NCBI RefSeq assembly: GCF_010686725.1
Contig: NZ_JAAGWZ010000004.1
Location: 62,001 to 126,000 of the forward strand
Reading direction: 5' to 3'
From: Galbitalea soli
GTDB lineage: Bacteria > Actinomycetota > Actinomycetes > Actinomycetales > Microbacteriaceae
DNA: 64,000 nucleotides
Shown in pieces: positions 8,602 through 18,382 of this stretch. The position numbers and the translations under genes are program-made. How positions within the stretch are numbered: position 1 is the stretch's first letter; each line of letters begins with the position of its first letter. The notes under the pieces are model-generated. The model saw only the letters and a program-made list of their open reading frames with translations. It was not told where the DNA came from and ran no database searches.

Positions 8602-8755
8602 TCGCGGGGTGAGAGTCCGCAACCACATCGCGAGGCGAAAGCCCCGCAGCCAACATCGAAGCGAACCACCTCCGCCCCGCGGAGGCCCCCCGCTGAGACC
8701 CCGTGACCGACCACTCGCGCAGCCCCAGATCGAGTTCCAGACAAAGAGGTCATCG

Positions 8756-10510
8756 GTGAATCAAGCCGCCCCCGGCACCGTCGCCCCCGGCACGGCCGGT
8801 TCCAGCGCAGCCGCCCCCGGCACGGCCGGCTCCAGCGCAGCCGCCCCCGCATCCCCCGACGATCGCTATGTGATCGGGGTCGACTTCGGCACTCTCTCCG
8901 GACGCGCCGTCGTCGTGCGGGTGTCTGACGGCGCCGAGTTGGGCGCGGGCGTGCATGACTACCGCCACGCGGTGATGGACACCACCCTCGCCGCGACCGG
9001 TGCGGCGCTCCCGCCGGAGTGGGCGCTTCAGGTGCCCTCCGACTACACCGACGTGCTCAAGCACGCGGTGCCGGCGGCGCTCGAGGATGCGGGCATCGAC
9101 CCCTCGAAGGTGATCGGCATCGGCACCGACTTCACCGCCTGCACCGTTCTACCCGTCCTCGCCGACGGCACGCCGCTGAGCGAGCTTCCTCAGTTCTCTG
9201 CGCGTCCCCACGCCTACGTCAAGCTCTGGAAGCACCACGCCGGGCAGCCCCAGGCCGACCGCATCAACGAGCTCGCCGCCGAGCGCGGGGAGAGCTGGCT
9301 GCCGCGCTACGGCGGGCTCATCTCGAGCGAGTGGGAGTTCGCGAAGGGCCTCCAGCTGCTCGAGGAGGACCCGGAGATCTACGCGGCGATGGACCACTGG
9401 ATCGAGGCGGCCGACTGGATCGTCTGGCAGCTGTCCGGCCGCTATGTTCGCAACGCCTGCACCGCCGGCTACAAGGGAATCCTGCAGGACGGCGAGTACC
9501 CGAGCCGCGAATTCCTGGGCGCGCTCAACCCCGACTTCGCCGACTTCGCGATCGACAAGGTCGCCCACGAGATCGGCGAACTGGGCGCGGTCGCGGGCCA
9601 CCTCACCGCCGAGGCCGCCGCGTGGACCGGCCTCCCCGAGGGCATCGCGGTCGCGGTCGGCAATGTCGACGCGCACGTCGCCGCCCCCGCCGCGCAGGCC
9701 ACCGAGCCCGGTCAGATGGTCGCCATCATGGGCACCTCGACCTGCCACGTCATGAACTCGGATGTCCTGCGCGAGGTCCCCGGAATGTGCGGTGTCGTCG
9801 ACGGCGGCATCGTCGCCGGACTCTACGGCTACGAGGCGGGCCAGTCGGGCGTCGGCGACATCTTCGCCTGGTACGTCGCGAACCAGGTGCCGCAGCGCTA
9901 CTTCGACGATGCGGCGGCCGCGGGTCGCAGCATCCACGAACACCTCACCGCGCTGAGCAAGGACCAGCCGGTCGGCGGGCACGGTCTCGTCGCCCTCGAC
10001 TGGTACGGCGGCAACCGCTCGGTGCTGGTGGATGCCGAACTCAGCGGCACCGTCATCGGGGCGACCCTCACCACCCGCACCGAGGAGATCTACCGCGCGC
10101 TGTTCGAGGCCACGGCCTACGGCACCCGCAAGATCGTCGAGACCTTCGACGCCGCGGGCGTTCCGGTCACCGAGTTCATCGCGGCGGGCGGGCTGATCCG
10201 CAACCCGGTGCTCATGCAGATCTACAGCGACGTGCTGCGCCTTCCCATCTCGACCACGGTCAGCACCCAGGGCCCGGCCCTCGGCTCCGCCATCCACGCC
10301 GCGGTTGCGGCGGGGGCCTACGCGAACGTGCGGGAGGCGGCTGCCGCGATGGGCAAGGTCAACCGGGCGCTCTACACGCCGAACGCGGAGGCGGCGGACG
10401 CCTACGACGCGCTCTACGCCGAGTACACGCTGCTCCACGACTACTTCGGTCGCGGCGCCAACGAGGTCATGCACCGGCTCAAGACCATCAAGCGGGAGGC
10501 CCTGTCATGA
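8756..10510 (+). CDS. araB: L-ribulokinase
   Basis: AraB phosphorylates L-ribulose to L-ribulose 5-phosphate in the cytoplasm. The 584-residue protein is a FGGY-family kinase; the phosphate-binding start VIGVDFGTLSGRA and a late GGLIRNPVLMQIYSDVLRL block are clear. The GTG at 8756 is chosen because AAAGAGGT precedes it by five bases; the frame is open further upstream but runs through the promoter. The kinase fold begins only at about residue 38. The preceding tail is an Ala/Pro/Gly stretch containing a duplicated ten-residue unit PGTAGSSAAA. It heads araB-araD-araA and overlaps araD by four bases. Confidence 0.95.
   Translation: MNQAAPGTVAPGTAGSSAAAPGTAGSSAAAPASPDDRYVIGVDFGTLSGRAVVVRVSDGAELGAGVHDYRHAVMDTTLAATGAALPPEWALQVPSDYTDVLKHAVPAALEDAGIDPSKVIGIGTDFTACTVLPVLADGTPLSELPQFSARPHAYVKLWKHHAGQPQADRINELAAERGESWLPRYGGLISSEWEFAKGLQLLEEDPEIYAAMDHWIEAADWIVWQLSGRYVRNACTAGYKGILQDGEYPSREFLGALNPDFADFAIDKVAHEIGELGAVAGHLTAEAAAWTGLPEGIAVAVGNVDAHVAAPAAQATEPGQMVAIMGTSTCHVMNSDVLREVPGMCGVVDGGIVAGLYGYEAGQSGVGDIFAWYVANQVPQRYFDDAAAAGRSIHEHLTALSKDQPVGGHGLVALDWYGGNRSVLVDAELSGTVIGATLTTRTEEIYRALFEATAYGTRKIVETFDAAGVPVTEFIAAGGLIRNPVLMQIYSDVLRLPISTTVSTQGPALGSAIHAAVAAGAYANVREAAAAMGKVNRALYTPNAEAADAYDALYAEYTLLHDYFGRGANEVMHRLKTIKREALS
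8791..8850 (+). repeat. araB: 30-bp tandem repeat inside the araB N-terminal extension
   Basis: Two consecutive 30-bp units (8791-8820 and 8821-8850) differ at two positions and encode two copies of a ten-residue Ala/Gly/Ser/Pro block. Being in frame, it lengthens the tail without harming the kinase domain. Confidence 0.85.
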
Positions 10511-11217
10511 CCGCATTCTCTCCGGAGATCGAGGTCGCGATCGCGCGCACCCGCGACGAGGTCGCCGCCCTGCACGCCGAGCTGACGCGCTACGAGCTCG
10601 TGGTGTGGACGGGCGGCAACGTGTCGGGTCGCGTGCCCGGCGCCGAGCTGTTCGTGATCAAGCCGAGCGGCGTGCTCTATGACGACCTCTCGCCCGAGAA
10701 CCAGATCCTCTGCGACCTCGATGGCAACGTGATCCCCTCCACCCCGGGATCCGACCGCAGCCCGTCGAGCGACACCGCGGCGCACGCCTACGTGTACCGC
10801 AACATGCCCCACGTCGGAGGAGTCGTGCACACGCACTCCACCTACGCGACGGCGTGGGCGGCGCGCGGCGAGTCCATTCCGTGCGTGATCACGGCGATGG
10901 CCGACGAGTTCGGCGGCGACATCCCGATCGGACCCTTCGCCATCATCGGTGACGAGTCGATCGGCGCGGGCATCGTGCAGACGCTCAGCGGGCACCGCTC
11001 GCGGGCCGTGCTCATGCAGAACCACGGCGTGTTCACGATCGGCAAGAACGCCCGCGACGCCGTGAAAGCCGCGGTCATGACCGAGGATGTCGCGCGCACC
11101 GTCCACATCGCCCGCCAGCTCGGCGAGCTCCTGCCCATCCCGCAGGAATCCATCGATTCGCTCTACAACCGCTACCAGAACGTGTACGGCCAGAACCCCG
11201 CAGGAGAACTCAAGTGA
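10507..11217 (+). CDS. araD: L-ribulose-5-phosphate 4-epimerase
   Basis: This 236-residue class II aldolase/adducin-family protein converts L-ribulose 5-phosphate to D-xylulose 5-phosphate, which enters the pentose phosphate pathway. Zinc ligands are visible as [12 protein letters not shown] (H-x-H) and [10 protein letters not shown]. The substrate-binding segment GGNVSGRV lies near residue 38. The ATG at 10507 lies in the ATGA overlap with araB. Its TGA overlaps the GTG of araA. The length is normal for the family. Confidence 0.95.
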   Translation: MTAFSPEIEVAIARTRDEVAALHAELTRYELVVWTGGNVSGRVPGAELFVIKPSGVLYDDLSPENQILCDLDGNVIPSTPGSDRSPSSDTAAHAYVYRNMPHVGGVVHTHSTYATAWAARGESIPCVITAMADEFGGDIPIGPFAIIGDESIGAGIVQTLSGHRSRAVLMQNHGVFTIGKNARDAVKAAVMTEDVARTVHIARQLGELLPIPQESIDSLYNRYQNVYGQNPAGELK

Positions 11218-12734
11218 CCCGATCCATCGTCCCCGATCTCGCGAGCTACGAGGTCTGGTTCCTCACCGGCAGCCAGGGCCTCTACGGCGAGGAGACGCTG
11301 CGCCAGGTGGCCGAGCAGTCGCAGGAGATCGCTCGCACGCTTCAGGCTGCGGCGGATATCCCGGTCACCATCGTGTGGAAGCCGGTGCTCACCGACAGCG
11401 AGTCGATCAAGCGACTGTTCCTCGAGGCCAACTCGGCCCCCGGCGTGGTCGGCGTGATCGCCTGGATGCACACCTTCAGCCCCGCGAAGATGTGGATCCG
11501 CGGCCTCGACGCCCTCCAGAAGCCGCTTCTGCACCTGCACACCCAGGCGAACGTGGAGCTGCCCTGGAGCGAGATCGACTTCGACTTCATGAACCTCAAC
11601 CAGGCCGCCCACGGCGACCGCGAGTTCGGCTACATCCAGGCCCGGATGAACGTCGCGCACAAGACGGTCGTCGGTCACGCCACGAACCCCGCGGTCACGG
11701 CGCAGATCGGCACCTGGACGCGCGCCGCGAGCGGCTGGGCCGCGGTGGGCAACCTCAAGCTCGCGCGCTTCGGCGACAACATGCGCTACGTCGCGGTCAC
11801 CGAGGGCGACAAGACCGAGGCCGAGATCCGCTTCGGGCTGAGCGTCAACACCTGGGGCGTCAACGAGCTCGCCGACGCCGTGCACGCCACGAGCGACGCC
11901 GAGGTGGATGACCTCGTCGCCGAATACGAAGAGCTCTACTCCGTCGTGCCCGAGCTGCGCCGCGGCGCCGAGCGTCACGAGTCCCTGCGCTACGGCGCGC
12001 GAATCGAGCTCGGTCTGCGCTCCTTCCTGGAGGCCGGCGGGTTCAGCGCCTTCACGACGAGCTTCGAAGACCTGGGTGCGCTGCGCCAGCTGCCCGGCCT
12101 GGCCGTGCAGCGCCTCATGGCGGACGGCTACGGCTTCGGAGCCGAGGGCGACTGGAAGACGGCCGTACTGGTGCGGGCGGCGAAGGTGATCGGTGCGGGA
12201 CTGCCCGGTGGGGCATCCCTCATGGAGGACTACACCTACGACCTCACCCCCGGCAACGAGCTCATCCTCGGCGCCCACATGCTCGAGGTCTGCCCGAGCC
12301 TCACCACCTCGAAGCCCTCGCTCGAGGTGCACCCGCTCGGCATCGGCGGCAAGGAGGACCCGGTCCGCCTCGTCTTCGACACGGATGCGGGCGACGCGGT
12401 CGTCGTCGCGATGAGCGACATGCGCGACCGGTTCCGCCTCGTCGCGAACGCCGTCGAGGTCGTGCCGCTTCCGGAGCCGCTGCCCAAGCTGCCCGTCGCG
12501 CGCGCGGTGTGGAAGCCCGCTCCCGACTTCGCGACGAGCGCCGCCGCGTGGCTCACCGCCGGCGCCGCCCACCACACCGTCATGAGCACCCAGGTGGGTG
12601 TGGACGCGTTCCAGGACTTCTCCGACATCGCCCGCACCGAACTCCTCGTCATCGACGAGGGCACGACGCTGCGTGAGTTCCAGAAGGAGGTGCGCTGGAA
12701 CCAGGCCTATTACCGACTCGCGCAGGGCATCTGA
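11214..12734 (+). CDS. araA: L-arabinose isomerase
   Basis: This 506-residue enzyme isomerises L-arabinose to L-ribulose in the cytoplasm, the first catabolic step. It begins [18 protein letters not shown], with the AraA N-terminal substrate pocket residues (TGSQ.LYG), and is of usual length (about 500). The start GTG at 11214 overlaps the araD stop (GTGA) and AGGAG lies at 11202-11206. It ends the araBDA unit. The following 150-base spacer contains strong hairpins before the sugar-binding protein gene. Confidence 0.96.
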   Translation: MTRSIVPDLASYEVWFLTGSQGLYGEETLRQVAEQSQEIARTLQAAADIPVTIVWKPVLTDSESIKRLFLEANSAPGVVGVIAWMHTFSPAKMWIRGLDALQKPLLHLHTQANVELPWSEIDFDFMNLNQAAHGDREFGYIQARMNVAHKTVVGHATNPAVTAQIGTWTRAASGWAAVGNLKLARFGDNMRYVAVTEGDKTEAEIRFGLSVNTWGVNELADAVHATSDAEVDDLVAEYEELYSVVPELRRGAERHESLRYGARIELGLRSFLEAGGFSAFTTSFEDLGALRQLPGLAVQRLMADGYGFGAEGDWKTAVLVRAAKVIGAGLPGGASLMEDYTYDLTPGNELILGAHMLEVCPSLTTSKPSLEVHPLGIGGKEDPVRLVFDTDAGDAVVVAMSDMRDRFRLVANAVEVVPLPEPLPKLPVARAVWKPAPDFATSAAAWLTAGAAHHTVMSTQVGVDAFQDFSDIARTELLVIDEGTTLREFQKEVRWNQAYYRLAQGI

Positions 12735-12768
12735 CCCTCGCACTGTAGACACCCCACGATGTGCCTTT

Positions 12769-12785
12769 CGTGACAACCCGTCACG
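12769..12785 (+). promoter_or_regulatory. palindrome CGTGAC-aaccc-GTCACG after araA
   Basis: Six-base arms with a five-base centre, 35 bases after the araA stop. It could be an operator related to the GTGAC/GTCAC half-sites at araB, though the spacing differs. It could also be a small RNA hairpin. Confidence 0.4.
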
Positions 12786-12795
12786 TAAGGGCAGG

Positions 12796-12826
12796 GGACG
12801 CGGCTTTACATGGACGAGCCGCGTCC
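12796..12826 (+). terminator. strong hairpin between araA and the SBP gene
   Basis: The 10-bp stem GGACGCGGCT/AGCCGCGTCC encloses an 11-base loop. It is not followed by a T-run, so it is more likely a partial terminator or mRNA-stabilising element than a full stop. It separates the enzyme genes from the importer genes. Confidence 0.5.
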
Positions 12827-12884
12827 GACGAGTAACAAGTCAGAAGACAATGACGTCCATTTGCACCCCTCGAAAGGAAACACA

Positions 12885-14000
12885 GTGAAGAAGAAGGTCA
12901 TCCTCGCGGTCATCACCGCGGGCGCCCTCGCGCTCACCCTCGGCGCTTGCTCGTCGACCCGCACCACCACCGGGTCGACGTCGACCTCCAACAAGGGCGC
13001 TCTCGTCGGCATCGCCATGCCGACGCAGACGTCCGAGCGTTGGATCAAGGACGGCGCCGCCATCAAAAAGGACCTCGAGGCCCTCGGGTACAAGACCGAC
13101 CTCGAGTACGCGAACAACGACATCCCCACCCAGGTGCAGCAGATCGAGGCGATGATCACCAAGAAGGCCAAGGTGCTCGTGATCGCGTCGATCGACGGCA
13201 CCGCGCTGTCGAGCCAGCTCGATGAGGCCGCCGCGGCGGGCATCAAGGTCGTCGCGTACGACCGCCTCATCAACGGCAACAAGAACGTCGACTACTACAC
13301 GACGTTCGACAACTACAAGGTGGGCGTGCAGCAGGCGACCTCGCTGCTGACCGGCCTCGGAATCCTCGACGCGAGCGGCGCCGAGACCGGCAAGAAGGGC
13401 CCGTTCAACGTCGAGCTCTTCGCCGGCAGCCCGGACGACAACAACGCGACGTTCTTCTACAACGGCGCGATGGACACCCTCAAGAAGTACCTGGACAACG
13501 GCACCCTCGTGGTGAAGAGCGGCCAGACCGACTTCAAGACCGTCGCGACCCTGCGTTGGGACCCGGCCACCGCCCAGGCCCGCATGGAGAACCTGCTCGC
13601 CAAGAGCTACTCCTCAGGCGCCAAGGTGCAGGGTGTGCTCTCGCCCTACGACGGCCTCTCCATCGGCATCATCTCGGCTCTGACCAGCGCCGGCTACGCG
13701 AAGAACGCGCTGCCGATCATCACGGGTCAGGACGCGGAGGTCGGCTCGGTGAAGTCCATCATCGCCGGTGAGCAGTACTCCACCGTCTACAAGGACACCC
13801 GCAAGCTGGGCAAGGAAGCCGTCTCGATCGTAGACGACCTCCTCAACGGCAAGCAGCCCACCGTGAACGACACCAAGTCGTACAACAACGGCAAGAAGAT
13901 CGTCCCGGCCTTCCTGCTCCAGTCGGTCGTCGTGACCAAGGACAACTACAAGCAGGTCCTGGTCGACGGTGGCTACTACACCGAGGCAGACCTCCAGTAG
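12885..14000 (+). CDS. chvE: multiple-monosaccharide ABC transporter substrate-binding lipoprotein (ChvE type), copy 2
   Basis: This 371-residue lipoprotein binds the sugar for the MmsAB importer encoded just downstream; its place behind araBDA suggests L-arabinose. The GTG at 12885 is the start. It follows AAAGGA at proper spacing and begins a classic Lys-rich signal peptide with lipobox LGAC and Cys22. The in-frame ATG at 12810 lies in the loop of a hairpin and has no ribosome-binding site. Shared ChvE blocks with copy 1 include [20 protein letters not shown] and the late ITGQDAE. Order here is SBP-ATPase-permease, unlike copy 1. Confidence 0.92.
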   Translation: MKKKVILAVITAGALALTLGACSSTRTTTGSTSTSNKGALVGIAMPTQTSERWIKDGAAIKKDLEALGYKTDLEYANNDIPTQVQQIEAMITKKAKVLVIASIDGTALSSQLDEAAAAGIKVVAYDRLINGNKNVDYYTTFDNYKVGVQQATSLLTGLGILDASGAETGKKGPFNVELFAGSPDDNNATFFYNGAMDTLKKYLDNGTLVVKSGQTDFKTVATLRWDPATAQARMENLLAKSYSSGAKVQGVLSPYDGLSIGIISALTSAGYAKNALPIITGQDAEVGSVKSIIAGEQYSTVYKDTRKLGKEAVSIVDDLLNGKQPTVNDTKSYNNGKKIVPAFLLQSVVVTKDNYKQVLVDGGYYTEADLQ

Positions 14001-14022
14001 TTCTGCTGGGCACGTCATGAGG

Positions 14023-14056
14023 GTGCGGGCGATGGATGATCATCCCTCGCCCGCAC
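14023..14056 (+). promoter_or_regulatory. intra-operon stem-loop after the SBP gene
   Basis: The 10-bp stem GTGCGGGCGA/TCGCCCGCAC encloses a loop that is itself a palindrome (GGATGATCATCC). Placed 22 bases after the SBP stop, it fits a structure that lowers read-through into the ATPase gene or protects the SBP message. Confidence 0.6.
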
Positions 14057-14100
14057 TCTCCCTCCCCATTTCACGTCCCACCACGAAAAGCAGGTGACCG

Positions 14101-15630
14101 ATGAGCAACAACATCCTCGAGATGCGCGACATCACCAAGACCTTCCCGGGCGTCATCGCGCTCAAGGACGTCTCCATCTCGGTCGAGCGCGGCGAGATCC
14201 ACGCGATCTGCGGCGAGAACGGCGCGGGCAAGTCCACGCTCATGAAGATCCTCTCCGGCGTGTACCCCTCGGGCAGCTACGACGGCGAGATCGTCTTCGA
14301 GGGCGAGCCCGTGCACTTCCGCACGATCAACGACTCCGAGGCGGTCGGAGTGGTGATCATCCACCAGGAGCTCGCCCTCAGCCCGTACCTGTCGATCGCC
14401 GAGAACATCTTCCTCGGCAACGAGCGGCAGAAGCGCGGCTGGATCGACTGGAACGACACCAACCTCGAGGCGGCGAAGCTGCTCGCGCGCGTCGGCCTCA
14501 GCGACAACCCCATCACCAAGATCGTCGACATCGGAGTCGGCAAGCAGCAACTCGTCGAGATCGCGAAGGCGCTCTCGAAGAAGGTCAAGCTGCTGATCCT
14601 CGACGAACCCACCGCGGCCCTCAACGACGAGGACTCGGCGCACCTGCTCGACCTGCTGCGACACCTCAAAGAGCAGGGCATCACCTCGATCATCATCTCG
14701 CACAAGCTCAACGAGATTAAGAAGATCGCCGACTCCGTCACGATCATCCGCGACGGCAAGACGGTCGAGACCCTCGACATGGCGGCCGACGCGGTCTCCG
14801 AGGAGCGCATCATCAAGGGGATGGTCGGTCGCGACCTCGGCAACCGGTATCCCGACCACACGCCGCACATCGGCGACGAGGTGCTGCGCATCGAGGACTG
14901 GGTGGTGCATCACCCGAGCGATCACTCGCGGGTGGTCATCCACGGGGCCAACCTGTCGGTGCGGCGCGGCGAGATCGTCGGCATCGCCGGGTTGATGGGC
15001 GCGGGGCGCACCGAGCTCGCCATGAGCGTCTTCGGGCGTTCGTACGGCGCCAACATCTCGGGTCGCGTCTACAAGGAGGGCAAGGAGATCAAGACGAACA
15101 CGGTTCCGGAGGCCATCGCGAACGGAATCGCGTACGCCACCGAGGATCGCAAGCGTTACGGCCTCAACCTCATCGACGACATCAAACGGAACATCTCCGG
15201 GGCAGCGCTCGAGAAGCTGACGAAGCGCGGCTGGGTCGACGCCAACCAGGAGTATGTCGTCGCCGAGGGCTACCGCAAGGACATGAACATCAAGTCCCCG
15301 ACGGTCGGTGCGATCACCGGCAAGCTCTCCGGCGGCAACCAGCAGAAAGTCGTGCTGAGCAAGTGGATGTTCGCCGACCCCGATGTGCTCATCCTCGACG
15401 AACCCACCCGCGGTATCGATGTCGGCGCGAAGTACGAGATCTACACGATCATCAACAAGCTCGCGAGCCAGGGGAAGGGCGTCATCGTCATCTCCTCGGA
15501 GCTGCCCGAGCTGCTCGGCATCTGCGACCGGATCTACACGCTCTCGGAGGGTCACATCACGGCGAACGTGCCGCGCTCCGAAGCGACCCCCGAACTCCTC
15601 ATGCAGTACATGACCCAAGAAAAGGAGTGA
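14101..15630 (+). CDS. mmsA: multiple-monosaccharide ABC transporter ATP-binding protein (MmsA type), copy 2
   Basis: This 509-residue tandem ABC ATPase powers monosaccharide uptake. Domain 1 has Walker A GENGAGKS at residues 38-45, signature [14 protein letters not shown] and Walker [13 protein letters not shown]. Domain 2 has [17 protein letters not shown] and [12 protein letters not shown]. The ATG at 14101 is preceded by AGCAGGTGACCG, a modest ribosome-binding site. Six bases separate it from the permease gene. It is highly similar to copy 1, so the two importers are paralogues with likely overlapping sugars. Confidence 0.93.
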   Translation: MSNNILEMRDITKTFPGVIALKDVSISVERGEIHAICGENGAGKSTLMKILSGVYPSGSYDGEIVFEGEPVHFRTINDSEAVGVVIIHQELALSPYLSIAENIFLGNERQKRGWIDWNDTNLEAAKLLARVGLSDNPITKIVDIGVGKQQLVEIAKALSKKVKLLILDEPTAALNDEDSAHLLDLLRHLKEQGITSIIISHKLNEIKKIADSVTIIRDGKTVETLDMAADAVSEERIIKGMVGRDLGNRYPDHTPHIGDEVLRIEDWVVHHPSDHSRVVIHGANLSVRRGEIVGIAGLMGAGRTELAMSVFGRSYGANISGRVYKEGKEIKTNTVPEAIANGIAYATEDRKRYGLNLIDDIKRNISGAALEKLTKRGWVDANQEYVVAEGYRKDMNIKSPTVGAITGKLSGGNQQKVVLSKWMFADPDVLILDEPTRGIDVGAKYEIYTIINKLASQGKGVIVISSELPELLGICDRIYTLSEGHITANVPRSEATPELLMQYMTQEKE

Positions 15631-15636
15631 GACGAC

Positions 15637-16842
15637 ATGAGCGCCTCCCCCGTCACCACGAAGAGCTCGCTGAGCTCGGCCGCGAACTACCTCACCTCAC
15701 AGCTGCGCCAGGTCGGCATCTTCGTCGCCCTCATCGTCATCGTGATCATCTTCCAGATCCTCACCGGCGGGATCCTGCTGCAGCCTGACAACGTCTCCAA
15801 CCTGGTGGTGCAGAACAGCTACGTGCTGATCCTCGCCATCGGAATGGTGATGATCATCATCGCGGGTCACATCGACCTCTCGGTGGGCTCCATCGTCGGA
15901 TTCATCGGCGCGATCGCCGGCACCATGGCGGAGCGGTGGGGCTGGCCCTGGTGGGCCGCGATCATCGCCTCGCTCGCGGTCGGAGCGATCGTCGGCGTCT
16001 GGCAGGGCTACTGGGTCGCGTACTTCGGTATCCCCGCGTTCATCGTGACGCTGGCCGGCATGCTGATCTTCCGCGGCCTCACCCAGGTCGTGCTCGGCAG
16101 CACGCAGATCACCCCGTTCCCCGACCCGATCCGCGCGCTCGGCGGCGGATTCCTGCCGGGCCTCGGCTTCCTGTTCGGGCAACTGGAGACATTGACCGTC
16201 GTCATCGGCATCCTGATCGCCGTCGTCATGGTCGTGCAGGCGCTGCGTCAGCGCGCCGTCCGTCGCCGCTACAACCTGGAGTCGGAGCCGTTCATCTGGT
16301 TCCTCGTCAAGCTCATCTTCACGGTGGGTCTGGTGCTCGTGATCGCGTACCTCCTTGCGAGCAACAACGGCATCCCGATCGTGCTCGTGGTGCTCGGCGT
16401 GCTCGTCGTCGCCTACTCGGCGATGATGTCGCGCAGCGTGTTCGGCCGGCACATCTACGCGATGGGCGGCAACCTCAACGCGGCGACCCTGTCGGGCGTC
16501 AAGACCAAGCGCGTCACCTTCCTGCTCTTCGTCAACATGGGCGTGCTCGCGTCGCTGGCGGGACTCGTCTTCGCCGGACGCCTCAATCTCGCCAACCCGA
16601 CGAACGGCAACGGCTTCGAGCTCGACGCGATCGCCGCCGCCTTCATCGGCGGCGCGGCGGTGACCGGCGGCATCGGCACGGTGACCGGCGCCATCATCGG
16701 TGGTCTGATCATCGGAATCCTGAACAACGGAATGTCGATCATCGGCGTCGGCACCGACTACCAGCAGTTCATCAAGGGCATCGTGCTCCTCGGAGCGGTC
16801 GCCTTCGACGTGTACAACAAGCGGCGCACGGGTTCGCGCTAG
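15637..16842 (+). CDS. mmsB: multiple-monosaccharide ABC transporter permease (MmsB type), copy 2
   Basis: This 401-residue membrane permease of the BPD_transp_2 family has about ten membrane helices. Conserved segments are [19 protein letters not shown] early and the C-terminal MSRSVFGRHIYAMGGN and IAAAFIGGAAVTGGIG. It has the MmsB-length middle insertion but lacks the Ser/Gly-rich tail of copy 1. An AAGGAG sequence just before it overlaps the end of the ATPase gene. It is the last gene of the araBDA-chvE-mmsA-mmsB run and is followed by a strong terminator. Confidence 0.92.
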   Translation: MSASPVTTKSSLSSAANYLTSQLRQVGIFVALIVIVIIFQILTGGILLQPDNVSNLVVQNSYVLILAIGMVMIIIAGHIDLSVGSIVGFIGAIAGTMAERWGWPWWAAIIASLAVGAIVGVWQGYWVAYFGIPAFIVTLAGMLIFRGLTQVVLGSTQITPFPDPIRALGGGFLPGLGFLFGQLETLTVVIGILIAVVMVVQALRQRAVRRRYNLESEPFIWFLVKLIFTVGLVLVIAYLLASNNGIPIVLVVLGVLVVAYSAMMSRSVFGRHIYAMGGNLNAATLSGVKTKRVTFLLFVNMGVLASLAGLVFAGRLNLANPTNGNGFELDAIAAAFIGGAAVTGGIGTVTGAIIGGLIIGILNNGMSIIGVGTDYQQFIKGIVLLGAVAFDVYNKRRTGSR

Positions 16843-16852
16843 TCGCGGTGAG

Positions 16853-16883
16853 GAGGCCCCGGCGACGACGTCGCCGGGGCCTC
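16853..16883 (+). terminator. strong terminator after the arabinose/importer operon
   Basis: A perfect 14-bp stem (GAGGCCCCGGCGAC and its complement) with a three-base loop, ten bases after the permease stop. It closes the ara/importer transcription unit. Confidence 0.8.
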
Positions 16884-16955
16884 TGCCGTTCCGTGAAGCG
16901 AGGCCGCGACAGCCCGGCCGGCGGGTGGCTTCGATCGTGAGCGGAGAGGGCGTAC

Positions 16956-16978
16956 CGAATCGATTCGATTAGCGCTAA
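16956..16978. promoter_or_regulatory. two adjacent perfect palindromes, possible operators
   Basis: CGAATCGATTCG (16956-16967) and TTAGCGCTAA (16969-16978) lie one base apart, about 105 bases before the efflux gene. Both have the central CG of LacI-type operators. The regulator is not identifiable here. Confidence 0.45.
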
Positions 16979-17083
16979 ACTGGTTACTCGCGCGCAGCGG
17001 AACCGACGTCACCCGAGCGGCTTCGAGCGGCGATCCTCCCTCCCTCCCCGCTCCACTTCCGTGCAAAGGTCTGCCCACTTTTC

Positions 17084-18313
17084 GTGACTACCGTCGTCCA
17101 CCCCGGTGACTCCCTCTCGGGCCGCCAGCGCCTCGTCTACGTCGTCCTCCTCGGGGCGCTCACGGCGCTCGGACCCTTCACCATCGACCTGTACCTCCCG
17201 GCGCTGCCGCGGGTGCAGTCCGAGTTGCACGTGGGAACCTCCGCCGTGCAGCTCACCCTCAGCGCGACGATCATCGGCTTCGCGCTCGGGCAGCTCCTCG
17301 TGGGGCCGTGGAGCGACAAGATCGGCCGCCGTCTGCCGCTCATCATCGCGACCTCGGTGCACATCCTCGCGAGCCTGGGCGTAGCCCTCGCGCCCGGCTA
17401 CGAGTGGCTCGTCGTCTTCCGCGTGCTTCAGGGCGCCGGCGCGGCCGCGGGCGGCGTCGTGGCGCAGGCGACGGTGCGCGACCTGTTCGGCGGGTACCCC
17501 CTGGTGCGGATGCTCTCGCGCCTCGCCCTCGTGAACGGGCTCGCCCCGGTGCTCGCCCCGTTCATCGGCTCGCAGTTGCTGCTGCTCGTGCCGTGGCGCG
17601 GCATCTTCCTGGTGCTCGCCGGCTACGGAGTGCTCGTGCTCGCCGCCTCGATCCTGTTCATCGTCGAGACGCTTCCGCCCGAGCGCCGTCGCGAGAACAA
17701 GCACAGCACGGCCCGCCAGCGCTATCACGCCCTCTTCACCGACCGCCGCTTCATCGGCGTCGCTCTCGTCGGCGGCATGACCTTCGCCGGCCTCTTCGCC
17801 TACCTCTCGTCGTCGTCGTTCCTGTTCCAGGACGTCTACGGCTTCAACCCCCAGGGCTACGGTCTGCTCTTCGCCGTCAACTCGGTCGGCATCGTCTCGG
17901 GCGTGCAGATCAGCGCGCGGCTGGCCAAGTACTTCGGTCCGCAGTGGATCCTCGCCGTCGCGGGAATGGTGGCGTTCGCGATGGCGGTCGCGATCGTGGT
18001 GCTCGATCTCTCGCACGCCGGGCTGTGGGGCATCCTCATCCCGCTGTGGTTCTTCATCGCCGCGTGCGGCTTCTCCTTCCCGGCGGTGCAGGTGCTGGCG
18101 CTCGCCGAGCACGGCAAGGAGGCCGCCACGGCCGCCTCGCTCCTCGGCGCGCTCAACTTCGGCCTCGCGGGTGGTATCTCGCCCGTGATCGGGCTGTTCG
18201 GCATCACGAGCGCACTTCCGATGGGCGGGATGATGGTCGTCACGACGTCGATCGCCATCATCGGCATGTGGACCCTCGTGCGCCCGCGGTCGGTGCCGGC
18301 GCTCTCGCGCTGA
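17084..18313 (+). CDS. Bcr/CflA-family multidrug efflux MFS transporter
   Basis: This 409-residue major facilitator has 12 predicted membrane helices. The Bcr/CflA family exports drugs such as bicyclomycin and chloramphenicol, or sulfonamides, in exchange for protons. Visible markers are the helix 1 text GPFTIDLYLPALPRVQ, loop 2-3 motif GPWSDKIGRR and helix 5 motif LVNGLAPVLAPFIGS (motif C type). The GTG at 17084 is the best start, with AAAGGT about 13 bases upstream, somewhat far. It stands alone between two sugar clusters. Sugar efflux is a less likely alternative. Confidence 0.88.
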   Translation: MTTVVHPGDSLSGRQRLVYVVLLGALTALGPFTIDLYLPALPRVQSELHVGTSAVQLTLSATIIGFALGQLLVGPWSDKIGRRLPLIIATSVHILASLGVALAPGYEWLVVFRVLQGAGAAAGGVVAQATVRDLFGGYPLVRMLSRLALVNGLAPVLAPFIGSQLLLLVPWRGIFLVLAGYGVLVLAASILFIVETLPPERRRENKHSTARQRYHALFTDRRFIGVALVGGMTFAGLFAYLSSSSFLFQDVYGFNPQGYGLLFAVNSVGIVSGVQISARLAKYFGPQWILAVAGMVAFAMAVAIVVLDLSHAGLWGILIPLWFFIAACGFSFPAVQVLALAEHGKEAATAASLLGALNFGLAGGISPVIGLFGITSALPMGGMMVVTTSIAIIGMWTLVRPRSVPALSR

Positions 18314-18382
18314 GCGACGCCGACGCCGGCGGATGACCGCCCGCCCGGTCATCCGCCGAAAACCGCGCGCGCACTCGGTCCT

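Larger units (their letters stand above)
7958..8755. other. long non-coding stretch with a duplicated repeat and the araB leader
   Basis: About 800 bases without a convincing gene. It contains two copies of a palindromic repeat (8001-8110 and 8195-8304, similarity continuing to about 8148 and 8342) and a C-rich low-complexity block (8377-8448). There is a hairpin GGGCCAG-tcgc-CTGGCCC (8449-8466), the araB promoter and operators (8546-8601), and a leader of about 170 bases. The leader has a stem-loop CCTCCGC-ccc-GCGGAGG at 8669-8685. Frames open across the repeats on the minus strand look like readings of the repeat, not genes. Confidence 0.7.

Noticed and set aside
7905-8628. Several overlapping minus-strand reading frames of 120-195 codons
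   Set aside because: They exist because the two copies of the repeat stay open in all frames; they overlap each other and the araB promoter, and have no ribosome-binding sites.
8516-8755. Upstream in-frame extension of araB
   Set aside because: It runs through the promoter and both operators and is Arg/Pro-rich with no similarity to ribulokinases; GTG 8756 has AAAGAGGT.
8602-8755. Possible riboswitch or attenuator in the araB leader
   Set aside because: The stem-loops present (for example 8669-8685) do not match any riboswitch core I know, and LacI-type operators already explain control.
12810-12884. ATG at 12810 as the start of the second ChvE-type SBP
   Set aside because: It lies in a hairpin loop without a ribosome-binding site and would bury the signal peptide; GTG 12885 follows AAAGGA and starts a standard lipoprotein signal.
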